Part shown: piece by piece, positions 9,412-20,819 of the stretch
How the letters are laid out: the number at the start of each line of letters is the position of its first letter
How positions within the stretch are numbered: the first letter of the stretch is position 1
DNA from: CAVVNN01 sp963749605
GTDB lineage: Bacteria > Actinomycetota > Thermoleophilia > Solirubrobacterales > 70-9
Reading direction: 5' to 3'
Assembly (NCBI GenBank): GCA_963749605.1
Contig: CAVVNN010000004.1
Location: 434,001-498,000, forward strand
Length of the DNA: 64,000 nt
Translations under genes and position numbers: made by a program
The notes under the pieces: model-generated
What the model saw: only the letters and a program-made list of their open reading frames with translations
Told to the model about the DNA's origin: nothing
The model's database searches: none

Positions 9412-11593
9412 TGAAGAGCATCTCCTCGTACTTCGGCAGCGGCCAGAAGTCGTCGGCGACGACCTTCTCCAGCTTGTCGGCGGCCTCGCGGACCCTGTCC
9501 ATCGCGGCCAGCTGCTTGTCGCGGGCATGGACCGCGAGCTCCATCCCCTCCAGCTCTGTGGGGTAGGCGTTCGCCTCCTTCAGCTCGCCGAGGGCGGCGA
9601 TCAGCTCGTCGGCCAGCTCGCGGGTCTCGCCCTCGAGCGTCGAGACCCCGGCCTCGCCGATCAACGCCAGGTGGCGCAGCGCCGCGGGCAGGAGCATCGT
9701 CTGGGCGATCGCGAAGGTCTCCTCCGCCTCGATGTTGGCGCGGAGCGCGTACTGCTCGAGCCAGACCTCGTAGCGGGACTCCAGCTCGCGCTTGGAGAGC
9801 ACGTGGTAGTTCTCGAACGCCGCGACGGTCTGGTCGGTCAGCACCTCGGGCAGCGCGTCGGGCGTCGTGCGCAGGTTCTTCAGCCCGCGCTGCTCGGCTT
9901 CCGCGTGCCACTCCTCGGAGTAGTTGTCGCCGCCGAAGCAGACCTGCTTGTTGGCGGTGTAGGACTCCTTGACGATCTCGATCACCGCCGTGGGGGTGTC
10001 GGCGCCGCCGGAGGTCTTCGCCTCCAGCTCGCCGGCCAGCTCGTCGATCGCCTCGGCGACGATCGTGTTCAGCACCGTGTTGGGGAAGGCGAGCGACATG
10101 CTCGACCCCAGCGCCCGGAACTCGAATTTGTTTCCGGTGAAGGCAAACGGCGAGGTGCGGTTGCGATCGCCGCCGTGCATCGGCAGCGAGGGCAGCACTG
10201 TCGCCCCCAGCTCGAGGAAGGAGGCCGGCGTGTGTGGATCGCCTTCGCCGGCGGCGATCGCCTCGAAGACCTTCTCCAGCTCGGCGCCGAGGAAGATCGA
10301 GATGATCGCCGGCGGCGCCTCGTTGGCGCCGAGGCGGTGGTCCTGGCCGATGTTGGCGACCGACGCGCGCAGCAGGCCCTGATGCTTGTTGACCGCCTGG
10401 ATCACCGCCGCGCAGAAGAACAGGAAGTGGACGTTGTCGGCCGGCGTGTCGCCCGGGTCGAGAAGGTTGCTGCCGGTGTCTGTCCCCATCGACCAGTTGT
10501 TGTGCTTGCCGGAGCCGTTGACGCCGGCGAACGGCTTCTCGTGCAGCAGGCAGACCAGCCCGTAGCGCCGCGCGACGCTTTCCAGCACCTGCATCATCAG
10601 CTGCTGGTGGTCGGAGCCGACGTTCGAGTTCTCGAACACGGGCGCGATCTCGTACTGATTCGGCGCCACCTCGTTGTGGCGCGTCTTGACCGGGATGCCG
10701 AGCTTCCGCATCTCCAGCTCGGCCTCCAGCATGCAGGCGAGGATCCGCTCCGGGATCGAGCCGAAGTAGTGGTCGTCCAGCTCGTGCCCCTTCGGCGGCT
10801 TGGCGCCGAACAGGGTGCGACCGGTGGAGATCAGGTCGGGACGCTCGAAGAAGTACTGCTCGTCGATCAGGAAGTACTCCTGCTCGGCGCCGACCGTGGT
10901 GAAGACGCGCTGGCTGTCGGTGTCGCCGAGCAGCCGCAGCGCCTTGATCGCCGAGCGCGAGAGCGCGTCCATCGAGCGCAGCAGCGGGATCTTCGCGTCG
11001 AGCGCCTCGCCCGTCCAGGAGGCGAACGCGGTCGGGATGCAGAGCAGCGCCCCGTTCGGGTTCTCGAGGATGAAGGCGGGGCTGGTCGGGTCCCAGGCGG
11101 TGTAGCCGCGGGCCTCGAAGGTGGCGCGGACGCCGCCGGTCGGGAAGGAGGAGGCGTCGGGCTCGCCCTGGATCAGCTCCTTGCCGGAGAAGCCGGCCAG
11201 CGCGGTGCCCTCTCCGGCGGGCTCGAAGAAGGAGTCGTGCTTCTCCGCCGTGGAGCCGGTCAGCGGCTGGAACATGTGGGTGTAGTGGGTGGCGCCGTTC
11301 TCCAGCGCCCACTCCTTCATCGCCTCGGCAACCGCGTCGGCCAGGGCCGGGTCGAGCGCCTCGCCGCCGGCCAGGGTCGCCTGCAGCTTCTCGAAGACGT
11401 CGGCGGGCAGCCTTTCGCGCTGCACCGCGACGGAGAAGACGTTGATGCCGAAGGGGTCGTTCTCGGGCTGGGTCAGGTCGAGCGCGCCGAGGGCCTCCCC
11501 GTTGGAGCTCCACTGCGCGGCGGTCAGGTTCTGCTGGCGGATACGAGTCATCGCTTGGTCTAGTTCCTCACTCGGCGACGCGTCCACGGGCAT
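9404..11593 (-). CDS. glnN: glutamine synthetase type III (GlnN)
   Basis: 729 aa, the size of GSIII and much larger than GSI/GSII. It catalyses ATP-dependent amidation of glutamate. GSIII signatures are visible: GRTLFGAKPPKGHELDDHYF, KTRHNEVAPNQYEIAP, SNVGSDHQQLMMQ, NGSGKHNNWSMGTDTG and the C-terminal DFWPLPKYEEMLFIK. The first ATG (MPVDASPSEELDQ) is used; an internal ATG (MTRIRQQ) 13 codons later is an alternative start. An ammonium transporter lies 3.5 kb downstream in the window, but no P-II gene is seen. Confidence 0.93.
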   Translation of the reverse strand: MPVDASPSEELDQAMTRIRQQNLTAAQWSSNGEALGALDLTQPENDPFGINVFSVAVQRERLPADVFEKLQATLAGGEALDPALADAVAEAMKEWALENGATHYTHMFQPLTGSTAEKHDSFFEPAGEGTALAGFSGKELIQGEPDASSFPTGGVRATFEARGYTAWDPTSPAFILENPNGALLCIPTAFASWTGEALDAKIPLLRSMDALSRSAIKALRLLGDTDSQRVFTTVGAEQEYFLIDEQYFFERPDLISTGRTLFGAKPPKGHELDDHYFGSIPERILACMLEAELEMRKLGIPVKTRHNEVAPNQYEIAPVFENSNVGSDHQQLMMQVLESVARRYGLVCLLHEKPFAGVNGSGKHNNWSMGTDTGSNLLDPGDTPADNVHFLFFCAAVIQAVNKHQGLLRASVANIGQDHRLGANEAPPAIISIFLGAELEKVFEAIAAGEGDPHTPASFLELGATVLPSLPMHGGDRNRTSPFAFTGNKFEFRALGSSMSLAFPNTVLNTIVAEAIDELAGELEAKTSGGADTPTAVIEIVKESYTANKQVCFGGDNYSEEWHAEAEQRGLKNLRTTPDALPEVLTDQTVAAFENYHVLSKRELESRYEVWLEQYALRANIEAEETFAIAQTMLLPAALRHLALIGEAGVSTLEGETRELADELIAALGELKEANAYPTELEGMELAVHARDKQLAAMDRVREAADKLEKVVADDFWPLPKYEEMLFIK

Positions 11594-11667
11594 GGGCGCG
11601 GATTGGCAGTCCGGTCTCTCTCCATATGAGGAGAGGAAGCAGACTAATGGGAGACGCGACGCCGTGG

Positions 11668-11685
11668 GTTGTACGGCGGTACAAC
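11668..11685. promoter_or_regulatory. 18-bp perfect palindrome, candidate repressor operator
   Basis: Seven-base perfect inverted repeat GTTGTAC-GGCG-GTACAAC in the 196-base divergent region between glnN and the beta-oxidation fusion gene. Its length and symmetry fit a TetR/GntR-type dimer site. The regulator gene is not identified in the window. A weaker inverted repeat (ctctcc/ggagag) lies just upstream at 11617-11634. Confidence 0.5.
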
Positions 11686-11790
11686 GATCGCCGCGACGCG
11701 TTGGCCCGGGTGGAGAACGGGTGCAGCGACGGTCGCGCCGCTGCCTCTATAGCCTTCGGCCCGCCCACCGATCTGGAGGAATCCCAGCCA

Positions 11791-13791
<2,001 letters not shown>

Positions 13792-13820
13792 GCGCGCGAG
13801 CGCTCTGGGAAGATCCGAGC

Positions 13821-14593
13821 GTGGAGGCTAGGGCTGAGGAGCGGCGCACGGGCGATGCGGAGCGGCTGGCGGCGCTGGTCCGCGAGTCGGATTGCACGGT
13901 TGCGCTGACCGGAGCAGGGGTGTCGGTGCCCTCCGGGATCCCCGACTTCCGCACCCCCGAGATTGGGCTGTGGGCGAACGTAGACCCGATGGAGGTCGCC
14001 CACATCGACGTCTTCGAACGGGACCCGACGCGCTTCTGGTCCTACTACCGGCCGCGCTTTCAGTCGCTTGGCGACAAACGCCCCAACGCGGCACACGAGG
14101 CGCTGGCGGAGCTGGAGCGCCGCGGCCTGTTGGAGGGCGTGATCACCCAGAACATCGACCGCCTGCACCGCGCCGCCGGCTCGCAGAACGTGGTCGAGGT
14201 ACACGGCTCGATCGAGACCTCGTCCTGTACCCGTTGCAGCCACTCGTTTGGGGTCGAGGAAGTCGAGGAGCTGTTCGACGCCGACGGGCGTCGCCAACTG
14301 CTCGGCTTGCGGTGGGCCGGTCAAACCCGACGTGGTTCTCTTCGGCGAGCTGCTTGCCCGAGAGCGCGATGGCGCGCGCCCGCAGTCTCGCCGAGCGGGC
14401 CGACCTGATGCTCTGCGTCGGCTCCTCGCTTGCCGTCTACCCGGTCGCCGGTCTGCCACAGCTAACCCTGGAGCGGGGTGGGCATTTGGCGATCGTCACA
14501 AAGGGCCCGACGCCGTACGACGACGAGGCCGCATTGAAGCTCGACGGCGAGGTCGACGTAGAGCTCGAGGCGCTGCTGGCGGCACTGGCCTAG
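13821..14593 (+). pseudogene. sirtuin (Sir2) NAD-dependent protein deacylase, frameshifted
   Basis: NAD-dependent deacylase. Motifs: LTGAGVSVPSGIPDFR (NAD site), TQNIDRLH (catalytic pocket), VHGSIE (catalytic His), zinc cysteines CTRC and CSAC, then KPDVVLFGE and CVGSSLAVYPVAGLP. The coding frame shifts near 14287 (extra G in ggg) and at 14354-14355 (extra T in CTT). Deleting both restores 256 aa, a normal sirtuin length. Starts with GTG at 13821. It lies 29 bases after the beta-oxidation gene on the same strand and could be co-transcribed. Confidence 0.85.
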
Positions 14594-14605
14594 CCACGCC
14601 GCCGC

Positions 14606-14925
14606 TCAGTACTTGATGCGGCCCTCGCGGCAGCTCTCGACGATGGCCCGGGAGCGGGGAGTGTCGAAGGTCGCTGCACTGGCACAGGTTGTCTTCGCCG
14701 CCGCGCCGCAGGGGTGAATCAGCTTCGCCGCCCGTACGGCCCGCGACCATGACGTTGATGCAGCCCGCAGCGGGGGCCGGCCGGCCGTGGTTCTCGCTGC
14801 AGCAGGATCAGCGCCAAGACGGCGACGATCGTCACGATCAGGCCCGCGATCACGACGTTGCGCTCGCGCGCCGTCAGCCGGCGCAGCGGCGTGTTGACGG
14901 TCCGCCAATGTCCTTCCAGGGGCAT
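14606..14925 (-). pseudogene. small single-pass membrane protein with Cys-containing C-terminus, frameshifted
   Basis: Begins MPLEGHWRTVNTPLRRL with a membrane helix NVVIAGLIVTIVAVLALILL. After two frameshifts (one extra C in the CCCCC run near 14783, one extra A near 14721) it continues with GCINVMVAGRTGG, then HPCGAAAKTTCASAAT and ends RAIVESCREGRIKY. Repaired length is 105 aa. I do not recognise a named family; a short N-terminal anchor with a Cys-bearing extracytoplasmic domain is what can be seen. It is convergent with the sirtuin and divergent from amt. Confidence 0.55.
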
Positions 14926-15133
14926 CGCGCGGGCAGCTTAACGCTTGATTGAAGGGCCATTCCCGACATTTGGGCGAACCGCCCGACCCGATCTTTGGAC
15001 ACTTGTACGTGGTGGCGAAGCCCTGGCGGCGGAAGGGTTTGCGGCAAGTCCAATGTGGGGTGCATCTCGCCGGTTGGGAGCTTCTCTTCGCAGGTATCCG
15101 GCAGGCCCGCAATAAGAAAGGAACACCGGATCA

Positions 15134-16489
15134 ATGGAATGGTTGGATACGAGGCAATAACTCCTGGCAGCTCACCGCAGCGACCCTGGTCGGCCTGATG
15201 AGCATCCCGGGGCTGGTCGTCCTCTACGGCGGCGTGATGCAGAAGCGCTGGTCGGTGAACTCGATGATGATGGCGTTTGTCGCCTTCGCGATCGTGCTCA
15301 TCCTCTGGTGCTTGTTCGCGTTCAAAATGGCCTTTGGAGATCCCGATGCACCCATCTGCGCGATAGCGGCTTCTTCGGGAATTTCTGGGGCAAGCCAGGC
15401 TCGATTCTGAGCAGCTCCAGCTTGCTCGGACAGGCGCACATTCCGGAGTACAGCGAATTGGAATTCGCCTTCCCGCACGTCGACGCTCGCCTACTTCCAG
15501 ATCGTCTTCGCCGCGATCACGCCGCTCCTGATGCTCGGATCGGTGCTCGGGCGGATCAACTTCAAGGCGTGGATCCCGTTCGTCGCGCTCTGGACCGTGC
15601 TCGTCTACACGATCAACGCCTTCCTGATCTGGGGCGGCGGCTTCTTCGCCCAGCATGGCGCCGTCGACTTCTCCGGCGGCTACGTGATCCATCTCGCCGC
15701 CGGTGTCTCCGGCTTCGTGGCGGCATGGGTGATCGGGCCGCGCCTGCAACGCGACCGCGAGGTCGACGCTCCGAACAACCTGGCGATGGTTGCGGTCGGC
15801 GCCGGCCTGCTCTGGCTCGGCTGGAACGGCTTCAACGGCGGTGACTGGTACGAAGCCAGCGACATCGCCTCGGCGGCCGTGCTCAACACCAACCTCTGTA
15901 CCGCCGTCGCCTTCCTGGTCTGGGTCGCCTGGGACTACGCGACCGGTCGCAAGCCGAGCCTGATCGGCAGCGTCAACGGCATGATCGTCGGCCTTGTCGC
16001 CATCACTCCGGGCGCCGGGTTCGTCAACGGCTGGGGCGCGATCATCATCGGCGTGGTCGCCTGCCACCCTCGTCTACTTCGCGCTCAACTACCTGAGCCG
16101 CGTGGCGTCCGTTCCGCAACGTGGACGACACGCTCGGGGTCGTCTACACGCACGGCTTCGCCGGCCTCGCCGGCGGCCTGCTGGTCGGCATCTTCGCCAA
16201 CAGCGCGATGGCGGAAACGACGCTGGCCGGGACGATCTCCGGCGGCGGCCTCCATCTGCTCGGATGGCAGGCTCTGACCGCGCTCTGGGTGATCGTGTTC
16301 TCAGCGATCGGCACGTTCATCCTGCTCAAACTGGTCGGCCTCGTCGTCCCACTGCGGATGTCCGACGAGGAAATGGAGATCGGCGACATCGCCGTCCACG
16401 GGCACGAGGTGTACCCGTCGGACGTGCCCTCGCTCGGGTTCCCGGCCGGGATCCCTCAGTCCTCACCGGCTTCGGGAGGGGCTGGCTAG
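15134..16489 (+). pseudogene. amt: Amt/Rh-family ammonium transporter, multiply frameshifted
   Basis: The repaired product is 449 aa, starting MEWLDTGNNSWQLTAATLVG behind aaagga. Family features: SIPGLVVLYGGVMQKR; STLAYFQIVFAAITPLL; LWLGWNGFNGG; NTNLCTAVAFLVW; SVNGMIVGLVAITPGAG; and VVYTHGFAGLAGGLL, which includes the pore histidine region. Single extra bases are apparent at 15152 (A), 15476 (C), 16062 (T) and 16111 (G), plus a net two-base gain near 15345. Removing them gives one frame. Role: ammonium uptake. No glnK/P-II gene follows; a terminator does. Confidence 0.85.
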
Positions 16490-16512
16490 GCCGAGCCGGC
16501 CGAGAAGCCACA

Positions 16513-16553
16513 CGGAACCGCCCCCGCCCTCTCCTCGGGGGCGGTTTCCGTTT
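16513..16553. terminator. bidirectional rho-independent terminator between amt and the LysR gene
   Basis: GC-rich inverted repeat cggaaccgcccccg / cgggggcggtttccg with a 9-base loop and one bulged T, followed by TTT. It sits between convergent amt and the LysR gene. Confidence 0.85.
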
Positions 16554-16565
16554 GGCGGCGGCTGT

Positions 16566-17483
16566 TCAGGCCGCGGCTTCGCGGCGGCTTCGGGAAACGT
16601 CCCGCAGCACGTCGAGCATGGTCGCCACAGCCGGCGTCACGGCGGCGCCGCGCGGGGTCGCGGCGAATACCTTGCGCACCGGGCTCCGTGGGTGGAGGGC
16701 GCGGACGCGAAGGTCGGGTCGAACCGTGGCGAGGGCGAGTTGTGGGATCAGCGCCACCCCGACCCCGGCCGCGACCAGGCCCTGCACCGTCAGGTAGTCG
16801 TCGCTCTCGAAGGAGACCCGGGGTTCGAATCCGGCCACGTGGCAGGAGCGGACGACGTGCTTGGCGCAGGGGCTGGTGGCGGAGGTCTGGACCCACGACT
16901 CCTCGCGCAGGTCCTCGAGCCGCAGCTGCTTGCGCTTGGCGAGCGGATGGTCGTGGCGCAGGGCAAGGTGGAGCGGGTCCTCGAGCAGCTCGAAGCGCCG
17001 CATGCCGGCGCCGAGCCGCTCGCCGACCCCCTCGAACTCGAACAGCAGGACGAGGTCGAACTCTCCCGCCCGCAGCCGCGGGGCGATTTCCTCGGGCTCG
17101 CCCTCGGCGAGGGTGACCTCGACGCCGGGGTGCGAGGCGCGGAAGCTGGCGATCGCCTGCGGCATCAGCGTCTCCCCGGCGGTGGGGAAGGAGGCCGTTC
17201 GCAGCTTGCCGCCGTGGCCGGCGGCGATCGCCGCGATCTCGGCCTCGGCCGATTCCATGCGTGCCAGGATCCCGCCGATATGGCCGGCAAGCGCGGCGCC
17301 GGCTGCGGTCGGACGCACGCCGCCGCGGCTGCGCTCGATCAGCGAGGCGCCCGCTTCTCCCTCCAGCGTGGCGATCGCCTGCGACACCGCCGACTGCGAG
17401 TAGGAGAGGGCGTCGGCGGCGTCGGAGAAGGAGCCGCGCGCGACGACCTCGCGGAAGACGTTGAGGCGGCTGACATTCAGCAT
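16566..17483 (-). CDS. LysR-family transcriptional regulator
   Basis: 305 aa from ATG 17483 (MLNVSRLNVFREVV); an in-frame TTG two codons upstream (17489) is possible but less likely. It has an N-terminal winged HTH (SYSQSAVSQAIATLEGEAG) and a periplasmic-binding-like effector domain with GVALIPQLAL. Two cysteines, C206 and C214, sit at about the place of the redox pair of OxyR, but Cys is common here in actinobacterial LysR proteins, so a redox role is only a possibility. It is divergent from the universal-stress gene with a palindrome between them, suggesting self- and target regulation. Confidence 0.9.
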   Translation of the reverse strand: MLNVSRLNVFREVVARGSFSDAADALSYSQSAVSQAIATLEGEAGASLIERSRGGVRPTAAGAALAGHIGGILARMESAEAEIAAIAAGHGGKLRTASFPTAGETLMPQAIASFRASHPGVEVTLAEGEPEEIAPRLRAGEFDLVLLFEFEGVGERLGAGMRRFELLEDPLHLALRHDHPLAKRKQLRLEDLREESWVQTSATSPCAKHVVRSCHVAGFEPRVSFESDDYLTVQGLVAAGVGVALIPQLALATVRPDLRVRALHPRSPVRKVFAATPRGAAVTPAVATMLDVLRDVSRSRREAAA

Positions 17484-17509
17484 AAGCAAAGCTAATTCTA
17501 TCTATAGGC

Positions 17510-17527
17510 ATTAACAGTTGTGCTAAT
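17510..17527. promoter_or_regulatory. imperfect palindrome, candidate LysR-type operator
   Basis: ATTAACA-GTTG-TGCTAAT (one mismatch in seven) in the AT-rich 105-base divergent region between the LysR gene and the Usp gene. The size and T-rich/A-rich symmetry suit a LysR-type recognition site. Confidence 0.4.
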
Positions 17528-17588
17528 GCTGAATCGGTGTCACTGTCGCTTTCGAACTTCGCATTCCGAACCTTCGAGGAGGCAACCC

Positions 17589-18266
17589 ATGGCACTGAAG
17601 ATCATCGTTTCCTACGACGACACCGACAACGACCGCGACGCGCTGGCGCTGGGACGGCTGCTCGCCTTCTCCGGCGCCGAGCTCTCGCTCGCCTACGTCC
17701 GTCACGCCCAGGGTGGGGCGCTCGAGCAGAAGGAGGCGGAGGAGCTGCTGGCCCGGGGGGCCGCCTCGGTCGGCGCCCCGGACATGCCCCGCCACGTCGT
17801 CGTCAATCCCGGAACCAGCGTGGGCTTGGCGGAACTGGCCGAGCGCGAGAACGCCGACGTCATCGTCTTCGGCTCCGAGTACCGCACGGCCCCCGGTACG
17901 GTCAAACCCGGGATCCCAGCCCACAAGCTGCTGCTGGGCGGTCCGGCGGCAATCGCCGTCGCCCCGGCTGGCCTGCGCTCGAACCCGTCGATCAGCGTCA
18001 ACACGATCGGCGTCCTCGACGAAGGCGACGCGAGCGCCAGGGAGACCGCCAGCAGCCTCGCGGCCGCGCTCGGCGCCAGTGTCGGCGAGCACGACAGCGG
18101 CCCGGTCGACCTGCTCGTGGTCGGCTCGCGGCCTGAGTCGCCGCAGGGGAAGGTCACCCTCAGCGCCGCCAGCGACTACGAGATCGAGACGGCGACCCAC
18201 CCGGTGCTGGTGACTCCGCGCGGAGTCGCGCTCAGCTTCGCGACGCCTCAGGCCCAGACGGCCTGA
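17589..18266 (+). CDS. universal stress protein (UspA family)
   Basis: 225 aa starting MALKIIVSYDDTDNDRDALALG behind cgaggaggcaaccc. It has the alpha/beta Usp fold with ADVIVFGSEYRTAPG and a weak second Usp-like half (VDLLVVGSRPESPQGKVTLS). The ATP loop GxxGxxxxGS is degenerate, so nucleotide binding is uncertain. It is divergent from the LysR gene and probably controlled by it. The 3' end overlaps the convergent hypothetical gene by 35 bases. Confidence 0.82.
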   Translation: MALKIIVSYDDTDNDRDALALGRLLAFSGAELSLAYVRHAQGGALEQKEAEELLARGAASVGAPDMPRHVVVNPGTSVGLAELAERENADVIVFGSEYRTAPGTVKPGIPAHKLLLGGPAAIAVAPAGLRSNPSISVNTIGVLDEGDASARETASSLAAALGASVGEHDSGPVDLLVVGSRPESPQGKVTLSAASDYEIETATHPVLVTPRGVALSFATPQAQTA

Positions 18267-18699
18267 GGACCAAGATCACGGCCGCGACCTCGGGGTCGCG
18301 GCCGTCGATCCGCTCCCGAGCCGCCGGCCACTCGATCGGGCTTGGGCTGCTGCCCGCGGCGATCTCCACCGCCGCGGCGTCCACCGAGTCGGCCTCGACC
18401 GCGACGATGGGCGCCAGCGGGGCGCGGATCTCCGCTGACCCCATCATCCGCGCGGTCACGTCCTCGGCCGAGCGCAGCGCGTTCGACCAGCCCTGCCCGA
18501 AGGCGAGGTCCGGGCCGTCCAGGTTCCGCCCCTCGAGGATCGTCAGCTTGCTCTCGCGGGGTTCCCACTCCTGTTCGCCGAATTCGAAGGTCCGCCCGGC
18601 TATCCACGGGTCCAAGATCGCCCGCTCCAACTCGGCCTCGCTGAGGTTGAAGACCCGCGCATGGTCGTATGACGACCTGACCTCGACATGGAAGGGCAT
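18232..18699 (-). CDS. conserved hypothetical protein, 155 aa
   Basis: Soluble acidic protein beginning MPFHVEVRSSYDHARVFNLSE with no signal peptide or membrane helix. The C-terminal half ends in a strand-like VAAVILVLRPSG. I recognise no family; the short sandwich-like segments and conserved Trp (FGEQEWEPRESKLTILEG) suggest a small binding domain. Codon use matches neighbours. It overlaps the usp 3' end on the other strand, which is unusual but tolerated here. Confidence 0.6.
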   Translation of the reverse strand: MPFHVEVRSSYDHARVFNLSEAELERAILDPWIAGRTFEFGEQEWEPRESKLTILEGRNLDGPDLAFGQGWSNALRSAEDVTARMMGSAEIRAPLAPIVAVEADSVDAAAVEIAAGSSPSPIEWPAARERIDGRDPEVAAVILVLRPSGPEASRS

Positions 18700-18748
18700 A
18701 GACCAACTCTACGTTCACGCGGCAAGATTCGGGACCGGGATCTCCCGG

Positions 18749-20038
18749 TCAGGAGAACAGCCCTTCGCCGACGAAGCCGCCGGGCTTCGCTCCCGGTGGG
18801 CAGGCGAAGATGGCGCTGGCGGTGTGCAGGGTGTGGCGGTTGAGGGCATCCGAGGCGGCGAGGCGGCGCTGGATCGGGATGAACTGACGCCGCGGATCGC
18901 GTTGGAAGCAGAGGAAGAAGAGGCCGGCGTCGATCTGCGCCGAGCCCGGCTCCGTCGGTTCGGCATAGGAGTAGCCGCGGCGCAGGATGCGCTGGCCGTC
19001 GTTGTACTCGGGGCTGGCGAGCCGGATGTGCGCGTGGGTCGGAATCGTCGGCCTGCCGTTGCTGGTGGCCGCGAGGTCGACGGGGTCGTACTCGTGGCGG
19101 GCGCCGAGCGGGGCGCCGCTGAGCTTGTCGCGGCCGATGACGCGCTGCTGGCCCTCGAGACTGGTGTTGTCCCAGACGTCGAAGAGGAACTGGATGCGGC
19201 GCGCCACCAGGTAGCTGCCGCCCGCCATCCAGCGTGGGCCATCGCCGGACTGGGCCCAGACGAACCTCTCCATCGCCGCCGTGTCCTCCGCCCGGATGTT
19301 GTCGGTGCCGTCCTTGAAGCCGATCAGGTTGCGGGGCGTCGCCTGGCTTCGGCTCGTGCTGGAGGTGCGGCCGAAGCCCTGTTGGGACCAGCGCAGCGTC
19401 GCCGTCGGCCCGGCGAGCATGGCGAGGAGGTGGATCGCGTGGAAGGCGACCTGGGGATCGTCCGCGCAGGCCTGGACGCAGAGGTCGCCGCCGGAGCGCG
19501 CGGGGTCGAGTCTCTCCCCCCTGAAGGGAGGGAGGTGGCGCAGCGCCGCCGGCCTGTGCCGCGCCAGGCCGAAGCGATCTCGGCGGAGCGTTCCAAACAG
19601 GCCTGGGCCGAAGCCAACCGTGATCGTCAGCTGGGCCGGGCCGAGTCCGACCGCCTCGCCCGGATCGGGCGGCGCCTGGCCCGGTGCCGCGGAGACCGAT
19701 GTGTACGGGCGGCCGTCCGTCAGCGCAGCCGCCGCCTTCGTCCAGTCCTGGAGAAGGTAGCCCAGGTTCTCGAGCCTGTCGGTCGCGACGTCGAAGGCCG
19801 CGAAGTTGAGGAATTGCTGGGCGGGCGTCGAGATTCCAGCCTGGCGGGCTCCGTAGAACGGGACCGCGGCGCCCGAGGAGGCGGCCTTCCCGCCGCCAGT
19901 CGCCGAATCGCCGGGACCGGCCAGGACGTGGTCCAAGCCGGCGCCGATCCCGAGCAGGGCCGCGCCTGCCAGCACGCCCCGTCGCGTGACTCCCTGGCGG
20001 GGACCCCGGTCGCGGGGCCCGCCCTCCTCACCTTTCAC
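18749..20038 (-). CDS. efeB: Tat-exported DyP-type haem peroxidase, EfeB-like
   Basis: 429 aa. The N-terminus carries a twin-arginine signal (VTRRGVLAGAALLGIGAGLD), so the haem protein is exported folded. DyP features: GFKDGTDN (the GxxDG motif with the distal Asp), the proximal His in THAHIRLASPE, and the C-terminal GLFFLCFQRDPRRQFIPIQ typical of EfeB. EfeB oxidises or removes iron from haem and supports Efe iron uptake. The neighbouring FTR1 fusion gene (20820-22919) makes a linked iron role likely. No EfeO gene is present. Starts with GTG at 20038. Confidence 0.88.
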   Translation of the reverse strand: MKGEEGGPRDRGPRQGVTRRGVLAGAALLGIGAGLDHVLAGPGDSATGGGKAASSGAAVPFYGARQAGISTPAQQFLNFAAFDVATDRLENLGYLLQDWTKAAAALTDGRPYTSVSAAPGQAPPDPGEAVGLGPAQLTITVGFGPGLFGTLRRDRFGLARHRPAALRHLPPFRGERLDPARSGGDLCVQACADDPQVAFHAIHLLAMLAGPTATLRWSQQGFGRTSSTSRSQATPRNLIGFKDGTDNIRAEDTAAMERFVWAQSGDGPRWMAGGSYLVARRIQFLFDVWDNTSLEGQQRVIGRDKLSGAPLGARHEYDPVDLAATSNGRPTIPTHAHIRLASPEYNDGQRILRRGYSYAEPTEPGSAQIDAGLFFLCFQRDPRRQFIPIQRRLAASDALNRHTLHTASAIFACPPGAKPGGFVGEGLFS

Positions 20039-20230
20039 GGCAGTCGCTTACGCTCAAAACGGCTTGTCACCTAGGCTCGAACTCGCTCCGATTGTATGAC
20101 CACGACGGGCGCACGTCGCCGATGAGACGAGGGGAGGACGAGACCGGAGGGCTCGGTAGCGGTGCCTGCCCGATGAGTTCCGGGCCGCGCAGCGGTCATA
20201 GTTGGAAAACCCGACCCGAAGGAGGAGAGG

Positions 20231-20806
20231 ATGGGAAGGATCGTCGTAACCGAGTTCGTCTCGCTGGACGGGGTGATGGAGGATCCCGGCGGCGCCGAGG
20301 GCTTCGAGCACGGAGGTTGGACCTTCGAGATCGATCGCGGTGAGGAGGGCGACAAGTTCAAGCTCGACGAGGTTATGGAGGCCGAGGCCCAGCTGCTGGG
20401 GCGGGTCACCTACGAAGGCTTCGCCGCCGCCTGGCCGTCGATCGAGGATGAGGCGGGCTTCGCCGAGAAGATGAACGCGATGCCGAAGTACGTCGTCTCC
20501 TCGACCCTGGAGGACGTGAGCTGGAACAACTCGACTGTGCTGCGCGGCGACGTCGCCGAGGAGGTGGCGAAGCTGAAGCGCGAGGTCGACGGGGCGATCC
20601 TGGTCGCCGGCAGCGCCCAGCTGGTGCAGGCTCTGATCGAGCACGACCTCGTCGACGAGCTGCGGCTGATGGTCTTCCCGGTCGTGCTGGGCAAGGGCAG
20701 GCGCCTCTTCGACACCCAGCTGGGCGGGAAGAAGAGCCTGCGGCTGACCGGCTCGAAGACCGTGGGCGACGGCATCGCGATCCTCGTCTACGAGCCGAGC
20801 GAATAG
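20231..20806 (+). CDS. dihydrofolate reductase-like (RibD C-terminal domain) protein
   Basis: 191 aa, YyaP/YwjB-like RibD_C family. It starts MGRIVVTEFVSLDGVMEDPGG (the typical SLDGV motif) and continues LLGRVTYEGFAAAWP, then GSAQLVQALIEHDLVDELRLMVFPVVLGKG near the C-terminus. It probably binds NADPH. The physiological substrate of these stand-alone proteins is generally unknown. A strong SD (gaaggaggagagg) precedes the ATG. It is inserted, on the opposite strand, between the two iron-uptake genes. Confidence 0.88.
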   Translation: MGRIVVTEFVSLDGVMEDPGGAEGFEHGGWTFEIDRGEEGDKFKLDEVMEAEAQLLGRVTYEGFAAAWPSIEDEAGFAEKMNAMPKYVVSSTLEDVSWNNSTVLRGDVAEEVAKLKREVDGAILVAGSAQLVQALIEHDLVDELRLMVFPVVLGKGRRLFDTQLGGKKSLRLTGSKTVGDGIAILVYEPSE

Positions 20807-20819
20807 CCGGGCCGCCCGG

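Noticed and set aside
9206..11563. Very long open frame antisense to glnN
   Set aside because: High-GC shadow frame: low-complexity Arg/Gly/Val-rich product, no motifs, while the opposite strand encodes full glnN. The same applies to long frames opposite 27408-29501 and 32432-35767.
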